A DNA stretch of 64,000 bases, taken from the NCBI RefSeq assembly GCF_025264665.1, contig NZ_CP073697.1:868001-932000 (forward strand). The letters run 5' to 3'. The number at the start of each line of letters is the position of its first letter. Positions within the stretch are counted from its first letter, which is position 1. The position numbers were made by a program, and so were the translations under genes. The notes under the pieces were generated by a model, which saw only the letters and a program-made list of their open reading frames with translations, did not search any database and was not told the origin of the DNA. Below are positions 51,446-61,389 of the stretch, in pieces. Origin of the DNA: Edaphobacter flagellatus. Its GTDB lineage: Bacteria > Acidobacteriota > Terriglobia > Terriglobales > Acidobacteriaceae.

Positions 51446-53092
51446 ATGCCGAAGCCCATTTTGCTAGCCATCGACGATGACACCAGCGTTCTGGAGGCCG
51501 TGGTCCAGGATCTGCGCCATCACTATGGCCAGGATTACCGTATCGTCCGCGCGGCCTCAGGTGGCGCTGCGCTGGATATCTGCCGGCAGTTGAAGGAGCG
51601 GGGTGACACCATCGCGCTCTTCCTCTCGGACCAGCGCATGCCCGGAATGACGGGCGTCGACTTCCTGCAGCAGGCCCTGACCATCTATCCGGACGCAAAG
51701 CGCGTCCTGCTGACGGCCTATGCCGATACCGAAGCGGCAATCCGGGCGATCAATTCGGCCAAAATTCACTACTATCTCAACAAACCCTGGGATCCACCCG
51801 AGGAGAAGCTGTATCCGGTTCTGGACGACCTTCTTGAGGCCTGGAAGCAGGGATACAAGCCGCCGTTCGAGGGTATCCGCGTCGTCGGCCTGCGGTGGTC
51901 CCCGCAGGATCATGCCGTACGCGACTTCCTGTCTCGCAATCGCATCCCCTACCAGTGGCTGAATCCCGAACAATCGCCTGAGGCGCAGACTCTCCTGAAG
52001 GAAAAAGGCGTCGATGACGCGAAGCTCCCCGTAGTCCTTTTTGGTGACGGCACAGCGCTGATTCAACCCAGTTCAACCCAGCTTGCCGCCAAGCTGGGGA
52101 TGCCGACGCAGGCGCAGCAAAAGTTCTACGACATCGTTGTGGTGGGTGCCGGACCTGCCGGTCTGGCCGCTGGCGTTTATGGCGCATCAGAAGGCCTGCG
52201 GACACTCATCGTGGAGCCGAATGCTCCCGGCGGTCAGGCTGGTTCCAGCTCCAGGATTGAGAACTACCTGGGTTTCCCTTCTGGCCTCAGCGGCGAAGAG
52301 CTGGCTAAACGAGCCTATCTGCAGGCCACCCGGCTGGGAGCCGAGTTCCTGTTGCAGAGGGTCAACTGCATCCGCTCCGAGAACAACTACCAGATCGTCA
52401 CCATGAGCGATGGGCAGGAAATCACCTGCCACACCTGTCTCGTTGCCACCGGCGTAGCGTATTGCATGCTGGATGTTCCCGGCGCGGAGCAATACAACGG
52501 CGCAGGGGTCTACTATGGAGCGGCTCTAAGCGAGGCCATGGGCTGCGCCAACGAGACGGTCTACATCGTAGGCGGCGCCAACTCGGCCGGCCAGGCGGCG
52601 ATGCACTTCGCTCGTTATGCGGATAAGGTACACATGCTGGTCCGCGGCGAATCGCTGACGAAGAGCATGTCGAAGTATCTGATCGACCAGATCGAGGGAA
52701 CCCCAAACATCGTGGTGGAGACCTTTACAGAAGTCGAAGGGATGACCGGCAATGGACACTTGGAGTGCCTGAAACTGAAGACGCCACGCGGCGAAGAGCA
52801 CCGCTCCACGAGTTCCCTATTCATTTTTATCGGCGCTGCCCCGAAGACTGACTGGTTGCCGAAAGAAATCGCTCTGGACAGCAAGGGTTTCATTCTTGCC
52901 GGCCCCGATCTGAAGACAAAAGCTCCCGGAAGCTGGAAGCTCGACCGAGACCCATATCTGCTGGAGACCAGCGTGCCAGGTATCTTCGTCGCTGGCGATG
53001 TGCGGTATAACTCCGTAAAACGATGCGCCTCGGCGGTTGGCGAGGGCTCTATTGCAATCCAATTTGTTCACCAGTATCTCGCAACACTTTGA
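51446..53092 (+). CDS. Response-regulator receiver fused to a thioredoxin-reductase-like flavoprotein
   Basis: The 548-residue fusion has an intact receiver (1-128: acid cluster DDD at 10-12, phospho-acceptor Asp62 in LSDQRMPGMTG, Lys113 in LNKPWD). A small glutaredoxin-like middle follows (143-225), then a thioredoxin-reductase fold (228-545: VVVGAGPAGLAAG, GGQAGSSSRIENYLGFP, VYIVGGANSAGQAA, FVAGDVRYNSVKR). The redox CxxC of true TrxR is absent: the spot reads GVYYGAALSEA. It therefore binds FAD and probably NAD(P)H but may sense rather than reduce. The histidine kinase gene follows after 22 nt and is the likely partner. Confidence 0.92.
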   Translation: MPKPILLAIDDDTSVLEAVVQDLRHHYGQDYRIVRAASGGAALDICRQLKERGDTIALFLSDQRMPGMTGVDFLQQALTIYPDAKRVLLTAYADTEAAIRAINSAKIHYYLNKPWDPPEEKLYPVLDDLLEAWKQGYKPPFEGIRVVGLRWSPQDHAVRDFLSRNRIPYQWLNPEQSPEAQTLLKEKGVDDAKLPVVLFGDGTALIQPSSTQLAAKLGMPTQAQQKFYDIVVVGAGPAGLAAGVYGASEGLRTLIVEPNAPGGQAGSSSRIENYLGFPSGLSGEELAKRAYLQATRLGAEFLLQRVNCIRSENNYQIVTMSDGQEITCHTCLVATGVAYCMLDVPGAEQYNGAGVYYGAALSEAMGCANETVYIVGGANSAGQAAMHFARYADKVHMLVRGESLTKSMSKYLIDQIEGTPNIVVETFTEVEGMTGNGHLECLKLKTPRGEEHRSTSSLFIFIGAAPKTDWLPKEIALDSKGFILAGPDLKTKAPGSWKLDRDPYLLETSVPGIFVAGDVRYNSVKRCASAVGEGSIAIQFVHQYLATL

Positions 53093-53114
53093 AAGGCATA
53101 TCTTCTAAAGACCG

Positions 53115-54563
53115 ATGAGCGAACACTCCCAGGCCGTCCAGAATGCAACAATCAGCGAGACTCTCTTCGCGCAGTTGAGAGCCACTCCCATCTTCTCTTC
53201 CCTGAAGGACGAGGAACTTCGCTGTCTGCATGGCCTTGAGGAGATCTATCTCGAAAAGGGCGACGTCCTCGTGAAGCAGGGAGAGATAGCCCACTACTTC
53301 TGGGTGCTTCTTGAAGGCGAACTCACCGTCTCGCAGACGACGCCTGAAGGCAAAGAGATGGTCATGATCTCCATCCCCAGCGGAAATGCCTTTGGTGAGC
53401 TTCCTTTACTGGCCAATATTCCCAATGCCGTCAATTTAACGGCAGAGGACCACTGCCATCTGGTCCAGTTCAGCGAGGACTCCTTCTGGAGCCTGATGAC
53501 GACGTGCCCCGATGTGCGGCAGGCCATTCTGGCCAACATGGCGAAGCGCTTCCAGAAGATGCAAAGCACGACCCTCCAGCAGGAGAAGATGGCGTCGCTG
53601 GGCACTCTGGCCGCCGGACTGATGCACGAGCTGAACAACCCTGGAGCGGCGGCGCGCAGAGCAGCCTCGCAACTGCGATCGAACCTGATGCGAATGCATG
53701 AGCTTTCGGCAAAGTTCAGTAAAGCAGAGTTGAACCGAGAGCAGAAGGAATGCCTGCACGAGTTACAGGAACACACTCTTTCCGCCAAACAGCCAATCGT
53801 CATGAACTCGCTCGAACAAAGCGATGCGGAAGAAAAGCTGGCTGAGTGGATGGAAGAATCCAACATCGAAAATGCCTGGAAGATGGCGCCAACGCTGGTT
53901 TCTGTTGGCATGAAGGCTGAGGATCTTCAGTGCGCACGGCAGGAGTTTCCAGGCACGATTCTCTCCGATGCCTTGAACTGGATCGAGGCGATGGCCTCCA
54001 GTATGCAATTGGTAGGCGCTATCGAAGAGAGCATTGGACGCGTGACAGATCTGGTCATGGCGGTCAAGTCGTACGCTTATGAGGGCAAGGGCCTGAAACA
54101 GTCGGTCGACGTAAACAACAGCATTCATGCGACGCTGCTGATTCTGGGGCATAAGATGCGCGAGAAAGAGATCGTCGTGGAAAAGGATTTCTCGCCGCTG
54201 CCTCCACTGCAGAGCGAGTGCACCGGGCTAAACCAGATCTGGACGAATCTGTTGGACAATTCAATTGATGCCGTCGGCCAGCGTGGCAAGATCTCCGTAA
54301 AAACCTGGGCAGAGCCCTCACCCTCCAATCCCGAACGCACAGACATCTGCATTCGTTTAACCGATAACGGGAGTGGCATCCCGCTTGAGAGCCAGCCGCA
54401 CATCTTCGACACGTTCTTCACAACCAAACCGCTTGGAGTGGGTACGGGACTCGGTTTAGGCATTGTGCACCGCATCGTCGAACAGTACGGCGGAACGATT
54501 CACTTCACTTCAGAGCCTGGAGACACGGAGTTTGTCGTTCGACTCCCCAGCGCGCCAAAATAG
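53115..54563 (+). CDS. Histidine kinase with N-terminal cyclic-nucleotide-binding-like domain
   Basis: The 482-residue soluble kinase has a cNMP-binding fold (20-145: KGDVLVKQGEIAHYFWVLLE, GNAFGELPLLANIPNAVNL), an H-box (GLMHELNNPGAAARR, His171), an inserted helical stretch and a GHKL ATPase (NQIWTNLLDNSIDAV, DNGSGIP, GVGTGLGLGI). The cNMP pocket lacks the usual Arg of FGExALL-x4-R-x-A, so it may bind another ligand. There is no membrane span. It is co-transcribed with the receiver-TrxR fusion, whose Asp62 is the expected phosphate acceptor. Confidence 0.93.
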   Translation: MSEHSQAVQNATISETLFAQLRATPIFSSLKDEELRCLHGLEEIYLEKGDVLVKQGEIAHYFWVLLEGELTVSQTTPEGKEMVMISIPSGNAFGELPLLANIPNAVNLTAEDHCHLVQFSEDSFWSLMTTCPDVRQAILANMAKRFQKMQSTTLQQEKMASLGTLAAGLMHELNNPGAAARRAASQLRSNLMRMHELSAKFSKAELNREQKECLHELQEHTLSAKQPIVMNSLEQSDAEEKLAEWMEESNIENAWKMAPTLVSVGMKAEDLQCARQEFPGTILSDALNWIEAMASSMQLVGAIEESIGRVTDLVMAVKSYAYEGKGLKQSVDVNNSIHATLLILGHKMREKEIVVEKDFSPLPPLQSECTGLNQIWTNLLDNSIDAVGQRGKISVKTWAEPSPSNPERTDICIRLTDNGSGIPLESQPHIFDTFFTTKPLGVGTGLGLGIVHRIVEQYGGTIHFTSEPGDTEFVVRLPSAPK

Positions 54564-54673
54564 CGGTTCTCTCCGCAACTTTTTTGTTCAAAACCTTTTC
54601 TCTCACCTCGCGTTTCCACCATCAACCGCGTCTCCAAACATGGAACAGCGGATAGATGAGCGAGGTTCTCCCA

Positions 54674-55012
54674 ATGAAACGCTTCAGCGTCCTGTCGTCT
54701 CTTCCACTGGCAGCTATGCTGTTTGTGAGTGGCTGTTCCCAGCAGCGCGCGTACTACGTTCCACCTCCACCACCTCCTCCTCAAAGCGTCCCTTCACTGG
54801 TTGAGCAGGCCGAGCATAACGGCTTCCGTTCAGGAGTCGATGACGGAGCGAGAGATGCTTACAACGGTTGGGGCTATCATCCGAAACGCGACCGCAGTTT
54901 CCACGACACACCGGGCTACGATCCACGCCTGGGACCGTTCGGGCCCTATCAAAGCTATTTCAGGAACGCCTATCTCCGCGGATACGACAAAGGCTTTTAT
55001 CGCCAGCAATGA
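54674..55012 (+). CDS. Small lipoprotein of unknown function
   Basis: The 112-residue protein has a signal peptide and lipobox (LAAMLFVSGC, lipidated Cys). A Pro-run (YYVPPPPPPPQ) and a region rich in Gly, Tyr and Asp follow (GFRSGVDDGARDAYNGWG, NAYLRGYDKGFY). The repeated GxxxGxxDG-like pattern is found in small envelope proteins of unknown role. The ATG at 54674 was preferred to the ATG at 54656 because it puts the charged n-region first. It lies ~110 nt after the kinase on the same strand. Confidence 0.75.
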   Translation: MKRFSVLSSLPLAAMLFVSGCSQQRAYYVPPPPPPPQSVPSLVEQAEHNGFRSGVDDGARDAYNGWGYHPKRDRSFHDTPGYDPRLGPFGPYQSYFRNAYLRGYDKGFYRQQ

Positions 55013-55064
55013 ACCTGCGTGAAGGCATCGACCGCGGTATCCTGCATAGCAGGAGACATGATCG

Positions 55065-55484
55065 ATGCCTTCGCCTTTTCATATTGCCTTCCCTGTCGAT
55101 GATCTCGACGCCGCGCGTGCATTCTACGGGCAGACGCTAGGGTGCCCCGAAGGACGCAGTTCATCGCAGTGGATAGATTTTGACCTGTTCGGCCACCAGA
55201 TCGTCGCGCATCTGAAGCCATCAGCAGATGCTGAGAAGCTGCATCATAACCCTGTCGATGGCCATGACGTTCCCGTGCCACACTTTGGTGTCGTCCTCTC
55301 GATGCAGGAATGGGAGGCGCTGGCGGAGCGTCTTCGAAAGGCGGATATCCAGTTTGTGATTGAGCCCTACATTCGCTTCAAGGGCGAGACAGGCGAGCAG
55401 GCAACAATGTTTTTTCTTGATCCTGCTGGAAACGCACTGGAATTCAAGGCGTTTGCTGACGTCAACCAACTCTTTGCGAAGTAA
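55065..55484 (+). CDS. VOC-superfamily protein (glyoxalase/dioxygenase fold)
   Basis: The 139-residue protein has the paired beta-alpha-beta-beta-beta modules of the vicinal oxygen chelate fold. Landmarks are [20 protein letters not shown] at the start, [16 protein letters not shown] in the middle and [16 protein letters not shown] at the end, with His and Glu at usual metal positions. The substrate cannot be told. The closest family label is glyoxalase/bleomycin-resistance-like dioxygenase. A small hairpin (TCCTGCATAGCAGGA) lies just before the start. It converges with the CAP gene. Confidence 0.88.
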   Translation: MPSPFHIAFPVDDLDAARAFYGQTLGCPEGRSSSQWIDFDLFGHQIVAHLKPSADAEKLHHNPVDGHDVPVPHFGVVLSMQEWEALAERLRKADIQFVIEPYIRFKGETGEQATMFFLDPAGNALEFKAFADVNQLFAK

Positions 55485-55499
55485 GCCTATTCAATGGGC

Positions 55500-56339
55500 T
55501 CAGGGATAGAGAAGGACCGCGATGTTGTACGCGGTAAATGAACCGCTGGTTGTGTCCTGACAGGCTCCGACAACGGCCTTGCTGAACTTACCGCTACTGA
55601 TGCGCTTCGTCAGCTGACTCGGAAGCTGGTCAAGACGATCGGCCGTATACCGCATGATGAACCACGGGTGATGGTCATGGCCGGCATAGCCCGACTCCAG
55701 GCTGCAGGTGCGGCGTGCATCCTCAAGCGTGCTGGTATGGTCACTGGCCCCGACCTCAAGACCTGCACTGCTCAGCAGAGAAGATACGCTGTTCTCTTGC
55801 GCGTCATAGCTCATTGGCTCCACAGTAGAGGCAAAATCCTCCACAGCATAGAACTGGTGGCCGCGTACAACGACGGCAATACCAATGACATTGACCTCAG
55901 GATCAAGAAGATTTTCCCGGTGCCCCCGCGACTGCATCCACATGGTGTGAACCAGCGTGGAATTCGGAGCTTCAGCGACATTCTCGGTAATCAGAGAGAA
56001 GCGAACGCCTGCCTGAATTCCCCGCTCAGGCAACGCAGGTTCTCCTGGAAACTGGTGAGAGATGTCTGCATGATCGGCCATCTGCACAGCATGAAAGTAA
56101 GCAGCCTGCGCAAGAGTCGGATCGCTGTGCAGCACAGGAAGACCACGCGCAACACGCTCGCTATTGGCCGCGTTAAGCAGGTACTGCTCAGCCACGTTGG
56201 GAGGCGCCATCGCAGTCGGCGTCGCCGCAACACCGGGCAACGGAACAAAGACGGATGCGCCCAGCAGAAGCGCAACCCGCAGAAAGAAATCATTTCTGCG
56301 ATTCGACGTTGTTGTCGCGGTGCCTGTGTTCTGTCCCAT
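55500..56339 (-). CDS. Exported CAP-domain protein (SCP/PR1 family)
   Basis: The 279-residue protein has a signal-peptide-like N-terminus (LRVALLLGASVFVPLPGVAA) and a CAP domain (~50-175). CAP landmarks are LLNAANSERVARGLPVLHSD, YFHAVQMADHADISHQFPG, FSLITENVAEAPNS and MQSRGHRENLLDPEVNVIGI. The C-terminal ~100 residues are not part of the CAP core. Bacterial CAP proteins are secreted and of varied, mostly unknown, role. The ATG at 56339 was chosen to fit a signal peptide; the in-frame ATG at 56390 and GTG at 56414 lengthen it. Confidence 0.85.
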   Translation of the reverse strand: MGQNTGTATTTSNRRNDFFLRVALLLGASVFVPLPGVAATPTAMAPPNVAEQYLLNAANSERVARGLPVLHSDPTLAQAAYFHAVQMADHADISHQFPGEPALPERGIQAGVRFSLITENVAEAPNSTLVHTMWMQSRGHRENLLDPEVNVIGIAVVVRGHQFYAVEDFASTVEPMSYDAQENSVSSLLSSAGLEVGASDHTSTLEDARRTCSLESGYAGHDHHPWFIMRYTADRLDQLPSQLTKRISSGKFSKAVVGACQDTTSGSFTAYNIAVLLYP

Positions 56340-56501
56340 CACATCGATCCCAAGTCGTTTATCGACTGCATCTTCTGCGATGTTAGGCATGCGAAATGCG
56401 GTGGTTAATACCACCTTCGTGTTACGCCGCTTATCAGAAAGGGCTAAGGGAAGGAATCAGGAGGGGAAACTATGACTTAGAAAAAGAATAGGATCTCGAA
56501 G

Positions 56502-57479
56502 CTATCTGGAATCAGCCGTTTGCAGCAGGCTTCCTCGAACCTGCTCCCACGTACGTCGGATTCCCTCTTCCAGCGAGGTCGTATGGTGCCAGCCAAGCGA
56601 ATGCAAACGATCCACATTCATCAACTTGCGCGGAGTTCCATCCGGTTTGGTCGCATCGAAGACAAGCTCGCCTTTATAGCCGAGCACACGTGCAACCGTC
56701 TCCGCCAGCTCACGGATCGTAACGTCTTCACCTGTACCAATATTGATCAGGGGAGGCTCCGCCTCATTGAGCAGCTTGCCGTATGTAGCGTCCTCAAGAG
56801 CCATAAGAAAAACACATGCCTGGGCCAGATCGTCCGAGTAGAGCAATTCACGCTTAGGCGTGCCAGTCCCCCAGACGGTCACCGTCGGAGCATTGTTGGC
56901 TATCGCTTCAGCCGTCTTGCGAATCAGCGCCGGAAGAACGTGCGAGTTGGCAAGATCATAGTTATCACCCGGTCCATAAAGATTCGTCGGCATCGCTGCG
57001 AGATACCTTGTGCCGTATTGACGGTTGTAGCTCCAGCACATTTCAATTCCAGCGATTTTGGCCAGCGCATACGGGCGATTGGTTGGCTCCAGCGGTCCGG
57101 TCAGCAGCGATGACTCCGGCATCGGTTGGGGAGCCATCTTCGGATAGATACAGGAAGAGCCGAGAAACAACAGGCGGTCCACGCCATTCTTGTAACTGGC
57201 ATCGATAATGTTGGTCTGAAGAATAAGGTTGTCGTGAATAAAGTCAGCCGGGTAGTTGTTATTCGCCAGGATACCGCCGACCTTCGCTGCCGCCAGAAAA
57301 ACATACTCTGGCTTCTCCTGTGCAAAGAAATTATTCACCGCTTCCGTATCCACCAGATCCAGCTCTGCGCGCGTCCGCGTCAGGATATTCGTGTAGCCCA
57401 GGCGCTCCAGCTCACGATGAATCGCGGAGCCCACAAGCCCACGATGACCGGCGATGTAGATGCGGGAGTCTTTCTTCAT
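56502..57479 (-). CDS. fcl: GDP-L-fucose synthase
   Basis: Epimerase-reductase that turns GDP-4-keto-6-deoxymannose into GDP-L-fucose with NADPH. The 325-residue SDR protein has [32 protein letters not shown] and the catalytic YALAK (Tyr-x3-Lys). It starts 2 nt after the gmd stop, so the two-step GDP-fucose route is coupled. It is the last gene of the wcaI-like/gmd/fcl run. Confidence 0.96.
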   Translation of the reverse strand: MKKDSRIYIAGHRGLVGSAIHRELERLGYTNILTRTRAELDLVDTEAVNNFFAQEKPEYVFLAAAKVGGILANNNYPADFIHDNLILQTNIIDASYKNGVDRLLFLGSSCIYPKMAPQPMPESSLLTGPLEPTNRPYALAKIAGIEMCWSYNRQYGTRYLAAMPTNLYGPGDNYDLANSHVLPALIRKTAEAIANNAPTVTVWGTGTPKRELLYSDDLAQACVFLMALEDATYGKLLNEAEPPLINIGTGEDVTIRELAETVARVLGYKGELVFDATKPDGTPRKLMNVDRLHSLGWHHTTSLEEGIRRTWEQVRGSLLQTADSR

Positions 57480-57481
57480 GT

Positions 57482-58567
57482 TTATGTCTCGCGAACGTTG
57501 TAAGCGTCAAATCCATGCTGCCGAACCAGCGCATCACGCTGCGCCGCTTTGAGGTCAGCCGAGATCATCTCTTCGACAAGCTGGTCGAAGCTGGTACGCG
57601 GCGTCCAGCCCAACTCACGCTGCGCCTTGGACGGATCGCCCAGCAACGTCTCCACCTCTGTCGGGCGGAAGTACCGCGGATCGACGGCAACAACCACCTT
57701 GCCGTTTTGATCGATGGCTTTTTCCTCAACGCCGCTTCCCTGCCACGTCAGCTCAAGGCCAAGCTTCGCAGCACAACGTTGCACAAACTCGCGCACGCTG
57801 TACTGACGGCCCGTTGCGATAACGTAGTCCTGCGGCTTCTCCTGCTGCAGCATCAGCCACTGCATCTCAACGTAGTCGCGTGCATGTCCCCAATCACGCT
57901 TGGCATCAAGATTTCCGAGAAAAAGTGTCTCCTGCAAACCGACAGCAATACGCGAAAGTCCACGAGTGATCTTACGCGTAACAAAAGTCTCTCCCCGCAG
58001 AGGCGACTCATGATTGAACAGGATTCCGTTGCACGCGTAGATGCCGTAGGCCTCGCGATAATTTACGCAAATCCAGAAGGCGTACATCTTGGCCACGGCA
58101 TACGGCGATCGCGGGTAAAACGGAGTCGTCTCGCGCTGAGGAATCTCCTGCACCAGACCATACAGTTCTGACGTCGATGCCTGATAAAACTTCGTCTTCT
58201 TTTCAAGCCCGAGAATGCGGATCGCTTCCAGCAGGCGGAGAGGCCCAATTGCATCGGCGTCAGCTGTATATTCGGGCTGCTCGAACGAAACCTGCACATG
58301 AGACTGCGCGCCCAGATTGTAGATCTCATCCGGCTGCACTTTTTGCACGATGTGGATCAGCGAAGAAGAGTCCGTCAGATCCCCGTAGTGCAGAAAAAAT
58401 TGCGGATGCGGCGAGTGAGGATCTTCATAGATATGGTCGATGCGATTGGTATTGAATAACGAGCTACGGCGCTTAATACCGTGAACCTCGTAACCTTTGC
58501 CAAGAAGAAATTCGGCCAGATATGCTCCATCCTGACCAGTGATTCCTGTGATGAGGGCTTTCTTCAA
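57482..58567 (-). CDS. gmd: GDP-mannose 4,6-dehydratase
   Basis: First step of GDP-fucose synthesis. The 361-residue SDR enzyme has [42 protein letters not shown] and the catalytic [10 protein letters not shown]. The start is probably TTG at 58567, because GGAG lies 8 nt before it and the protein then begins at the family position; a TTG at 58600 would add 11 unlike residues. It lies upstream of fcl and downstream of the glycosyltransferase. Confidence 0.96.
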   Translation of the reverse strand: MKKALITGITGQDGAYLAEFLLGKGYEVHGIKRRSSLFNTNRIDHIYEDPHSPHPQFFLHYGDLTDSSSLIHIVQKVQPDEIYNLGAQSHVQVSFEQPEYTADADAIGPLRLLEAIRILGLEKKTKFYQASTSELYGLVQEIPQRETTPFYPRSPYAVAKMYAFWICVNYREAYGIYACNGILFNHESPLRGETFVTRKITRGLSRIAVGLQETLFLGNLDAKRDWGHARDYVEMQWLMLQQEKPQDYVIATGRQYSVREFVQRCAAKLGLELTWQGSGVEEKAIDQNGKVVVAVDPRYFRPTEVETLLGDPSKAQRELGWTPRTSFDQLVEEMISADLKAAQRDALVRQHGFDAYNVRET

Positions 58568-58649
58568 ACGCAACTCTCCTTCTGAACCGAGGTGGGCCAA
58601 AATCAGTTTATCTGAAGCCTATCCTTTCCTACGCAACACCCGACAGTAA

Positions 58650-59906
58650 TCAGACAAGCTCACCTAAATCACGCTGAAAGCGCTCAAGAACCTGTTCCCT
58701 GCCAAGATGCTCCACAGCATAACGACGCGCGTTCTCTCCAAGAGAGCGGCGAAGCGGTTCGTCGCTGACCAGCTTGCGCACCGCAGCATGCAGAACGGAG
58801 TCATCATCTGCCGGCACAATAATTCCACAGGCATCTTCGTCGCTCGTTCCTCCGATGATATGGCCCACCTGTGTATCCGGTTCCGCGGTAGCGATCACAG
58901 GCCGCCCGCTTGAAAGCATACCCGTCAGCTTCGACGGCATCACCAGATCGGCCGCTCCTGCGCGCTGCGGCAGCAGATGAACATCGGCCGCATTGAGCAA
59001 ATCATTCAGTCGCAGATAGGGCTGCAGCGGCAGCAGAGTCACGTTCGGCAGATGCGCCACCAGAGATTCAAGCTGAGCGCGATACGCTCCATCACCACAG
59101 AAGACAAAATGGACGCGCGGGTCTTCGTCCGGACCGCCGGGGCCAAAATCCTCTGCGAGCGGAGCAAGAATCTCAAGCCCCTGCTTTGCGCCCATGTTTC
59201 CCGAATACAACAGAATGAACTTACCCTCAAGGCCCAGCTCCTTACGAAAGCTATTCGGGACGCCGATCGGCTGAGGAGTGATCTCATCTACATTGACCCA
59301 GTTTGGAAAGAGGATGGTGCGCGAAGAATCGACGCCCTTCGCATGAGCACGCTCCACCATCTTGGTCGAAATACTGGAGACCCGGCTGAACGCTTTGATA
59401 ATCGGCTCTTCCAGAGCGAGCGCCAGATCGTGGATGGGTCCCTGCGCAGGCAGCAAGCCAAGATCAAAAGCCGCATCTACTTCGAAGTCCTGCACATGAA
59501 GCCAGGATGCCGCACCTGTCGTCGCCGCGACAAGCAAAGCTACCGGAGCGCAGAAAAACGTCGGCTCAACCGTAAAGACAACGTCCGGCTTCCAGAAGAC
59601 CTGCCAGAGCAGCACAGGCAGGCTGCTCAGCATAAAGGACGCCAAATGCGCCATCCGCTTGAGACCTGTTGGCTTGGCAGGGACATACAACGGGCAGCGA
59701 TACACCGTCGCCTTGCCCTTCGCTCGCTGAATGCGATAGGCGTTGCGATAATCTTCCCTAACCTTCCACGCCGGATAATAGGGCGGCGCTGTCACGACAC
59801 GAACATCGTGACCATGCGAGGCCAGCCACGAGCACATCTCGCCCGTATACTTCCCGATACCCGTCAGTTCGGGCTGATAATTGAGACCGTAGATAAGTAT
59901 GCGCAC
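58650..59906 (-). CDS. WcaI-like glycosyltransferase (GT4)
   Basis: The 418-residue GT4 enzyme resembles WcaI, the colanic-acid fucosyltransferase. Landmarks are ILIYGLNYQPELTGIGKYTG, ASWLHVQDFEVDAAFDLGLL and LLPQRAGAADLVMPSKLTGM with GRPVIATAEPDTQVG. It leads the gmd-fcl run (82-nt gap), which fits transfer of fucose or a related sugar to a surface polysaccharide. The donor is inferred from context. It is divergent from the dppC-like gene. Confidence 0.9.
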   Translation of the reverse strand: MRILIYGLNYQPELTGIGKYTGEMCSWLASHGHDVRVVTAPPYYPAWKVREDYRNAYRIQRAKGKATVYRCPLYVPAKPTGLKRMAHLASFMLSSLPVLLWQVFWKPDVVFTVEPTFFCAPVALLVAATTGAASWLHVQDFEVDAAFDLGLLPAQGPIHDLALALEEPIIKAFSRVSSISTKMVERAHAKGVDSSRTILFPNWVNVDEITPQPIGVPNSFRKELGLEGKFILLYSGNMGAKQGLEILAPLAEDFGPGGPDEDPRVHFVFCGDGAYRAQLESLVAHLPNVTLLPLQPYLRLNDLLNAADVHLLPQRAGAADLVMPSKLTGMLSSGRPVIATAEPDTQVGHIIGGTSDEDACGIIVPADDDSVLHAAVRKLVSDEPLRRSLGENARRYAVEHLGREQVLERFQRDLGELV

Positions 59907-60055
59907 TAGCGTAAGCCCGCGCTGAAAAAGACTTCAGTGTTCAACAGAACTCCCGAGGGGATAAATGGAGTCGGAATAAAGGTACTTTTCGTTCGTTTGC
60001 GCAACTCGTACGGTTGCATTTTAAGGTGCTTACACTTCATGCTGAAACTATCTAT

Positions 60056-60916
60056 ATGAGACATAGTATCAAGCAGAGGTTGCTTGGCCGCATACAAAGC
60101 CAACCCCTGGCGGCAGTAGGCATCTTCTTTCTGCTGGTATTTCTTTTTTGCGCTCTGCTTGCTCCCTGGCTGGCCCCTGCTGACCCGGCGGCGCTTGATC
60201 TGCACGGACGCCTCGCAGGCCCAACCGCAACACACTGGTTCGGCACCGATGAGCTTGGCCGGGACATCCTTTCGAGAACGATCTATGGCGCAAGAATCTC
60301 GTTGATCGTAGCCGTAAGTGTTGTAGGACTCTCACTAGCCATCGGCCTGCTCGCCGGTTGCGCCGCTGGATTCTATGGCGGATGGCTCGATACCGTCATC
60401 AATGTCTACCTGATGAACGCCTTCATGGCCCTGCCTGGAATCCTGCTGGCAATCGCGTTTGTCGCGTTTATGGGGCCGGGGCTAAAGAATGTCGTCATCG
60501 CCCTGGCCATCACCGGATGGGTCGGTTATGCGCGACTCGTAAGAGGACAGGTCATCGCCGTCAAGGAACGGGAGTTCGTCGAAGCCGCCCGAGCTTTAGG
60601 TGCTTCGGACCTCCGCATTATAAGCAGGCATATATTGCCGAATATCGTACAGCCTCTGATCGTTCAAGCGGCTATCGGCATGGCAACCGCCGTGATGGCA
60701 GAGGCAACTCTCAGCTTCCTGGGACTCGGCGTTCCTCCCCCCGCCGCCAGTTGGGGATCGATGCTGAACGACGCGCGCTCTCATCTCTTCGACTCACCGC
60801 ACATGGTCTGCTTCCCTGCCATGGCGGTTATGCTCTGCGTGCTTTCATTCAACTTTATAGGCGATGCACTACGCGACTTCATGGACCCTCGCACAAGGCT
60901 GCGCAGCGGCCTGTAA
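60056..60916 (+). CDS. Dipeptide/oligopeptide-type ABC transporter permease (DppC-like)
   Basis: The 286-residue permease has six membrane segments and the DppC/OppC landmarks: LLAPWLAPADPAALDLHGRL, HWFGTDELGRDILSRTIYGA and the ATPase-coupling EAA loop FVEAARALGASDLRIISRH. It should pair with a DppB-type permease. The nearest one (62085-63035) lies on the opposite strand beyond two other genes. No ATPase or binding protein is in the window. The phosphodiesterase gene follows after 14 nt. Confidence 0.92.
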   Translation: MRHSIKQRLLGRIQSQPLAAVGIFFLLVFLFCALLAPWLAPADPAALDLHGRLAGPTATHWFGTDELGRDILSRTIYGARISLIVAVSVVGLSLAIGLLAGCAAGFYGGWLDTVINVYLMNAFMALPGILLAIAFVAFMGPGLKNVVIALAITGWVGYARLVRGQVIAVKEREFVEAARALGASDLRIISRHILPNIVQPLIVQAAIGMATAVMAEATLSFLGLGVPPPAASWGSMLNDARSHLFDSPHMVCFPAMAVMLCVLSFNFIGDALRDFMDPRTRLRSGL

Positions 60917-60930
60917 CAGGTGAGATATCG

Positions 60931-61389
60931 ATGCTGGTAGGTGTGATCTCCGATACGCATGGTCTGCTTCGCCCCGAAGCGCACGTTGCCCTCGCCGAAG
61001 CCGAGCACATTCTGCACGCCGGAGATGTTGGCAATCCAGACATCCTGACAGCGCTCGCGAAGATTGCTCCCGTCACAGCAATTCGCGGCAACGTGGACAC
61101 GCACGGCCCTTGCGCCGCACTCCCCGCGACAGAAGCAATCGAACTTGAAGAGCACCTTATCTACATGCTGCACTCCATCCACGACCTCGACATTCACCCG
61201 AAGGCCGCAGGCATCTCCGTCGTAATCAGTGGCCACTCCCATAAGCCACTCATCGAACACAAAGATGGAGTGATGTACTTGAATCCCGGAAGCGCAGGGC
61301 CACGAAGATTCAGGCTTCCAGTATCAATTGCACTGATGACAATTACGAAAACAGAAATAGCCGCACGAATCATTGAGCTGGCCGTATAG
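60931..61389 (+). CDS. YfcE/MJ0936-family metallophosphoesterase
   Basis: The 152-residue protein has the calcineurin-like metal motifs: GVISDTHG, HAGDVGN, IRGNVDTHG and SGHSHKP, then YLNPGSAGPRR. Family members hydrolyse phosphodiesters with Mn2+. The start ATG at 60931 has AGGTGAG upstream. It is co-transcribed with the DppC-like permease. Its stop abuts the convergent gene at 61390. Confidence 0.92.
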   Translation: MLVGVISDTHGLLRPEAHVALAEAEHILHAGDVGNPDILTALAKIAPVTAIRGNVDTHGPCAALPATEAIELEEHLIYMLHSIHDLDIHPKAAGISVVISGHSHKPLIEHKDGVMYLNPGSAGPRRFRLPVSIALMTITKTEIAARIIELAV

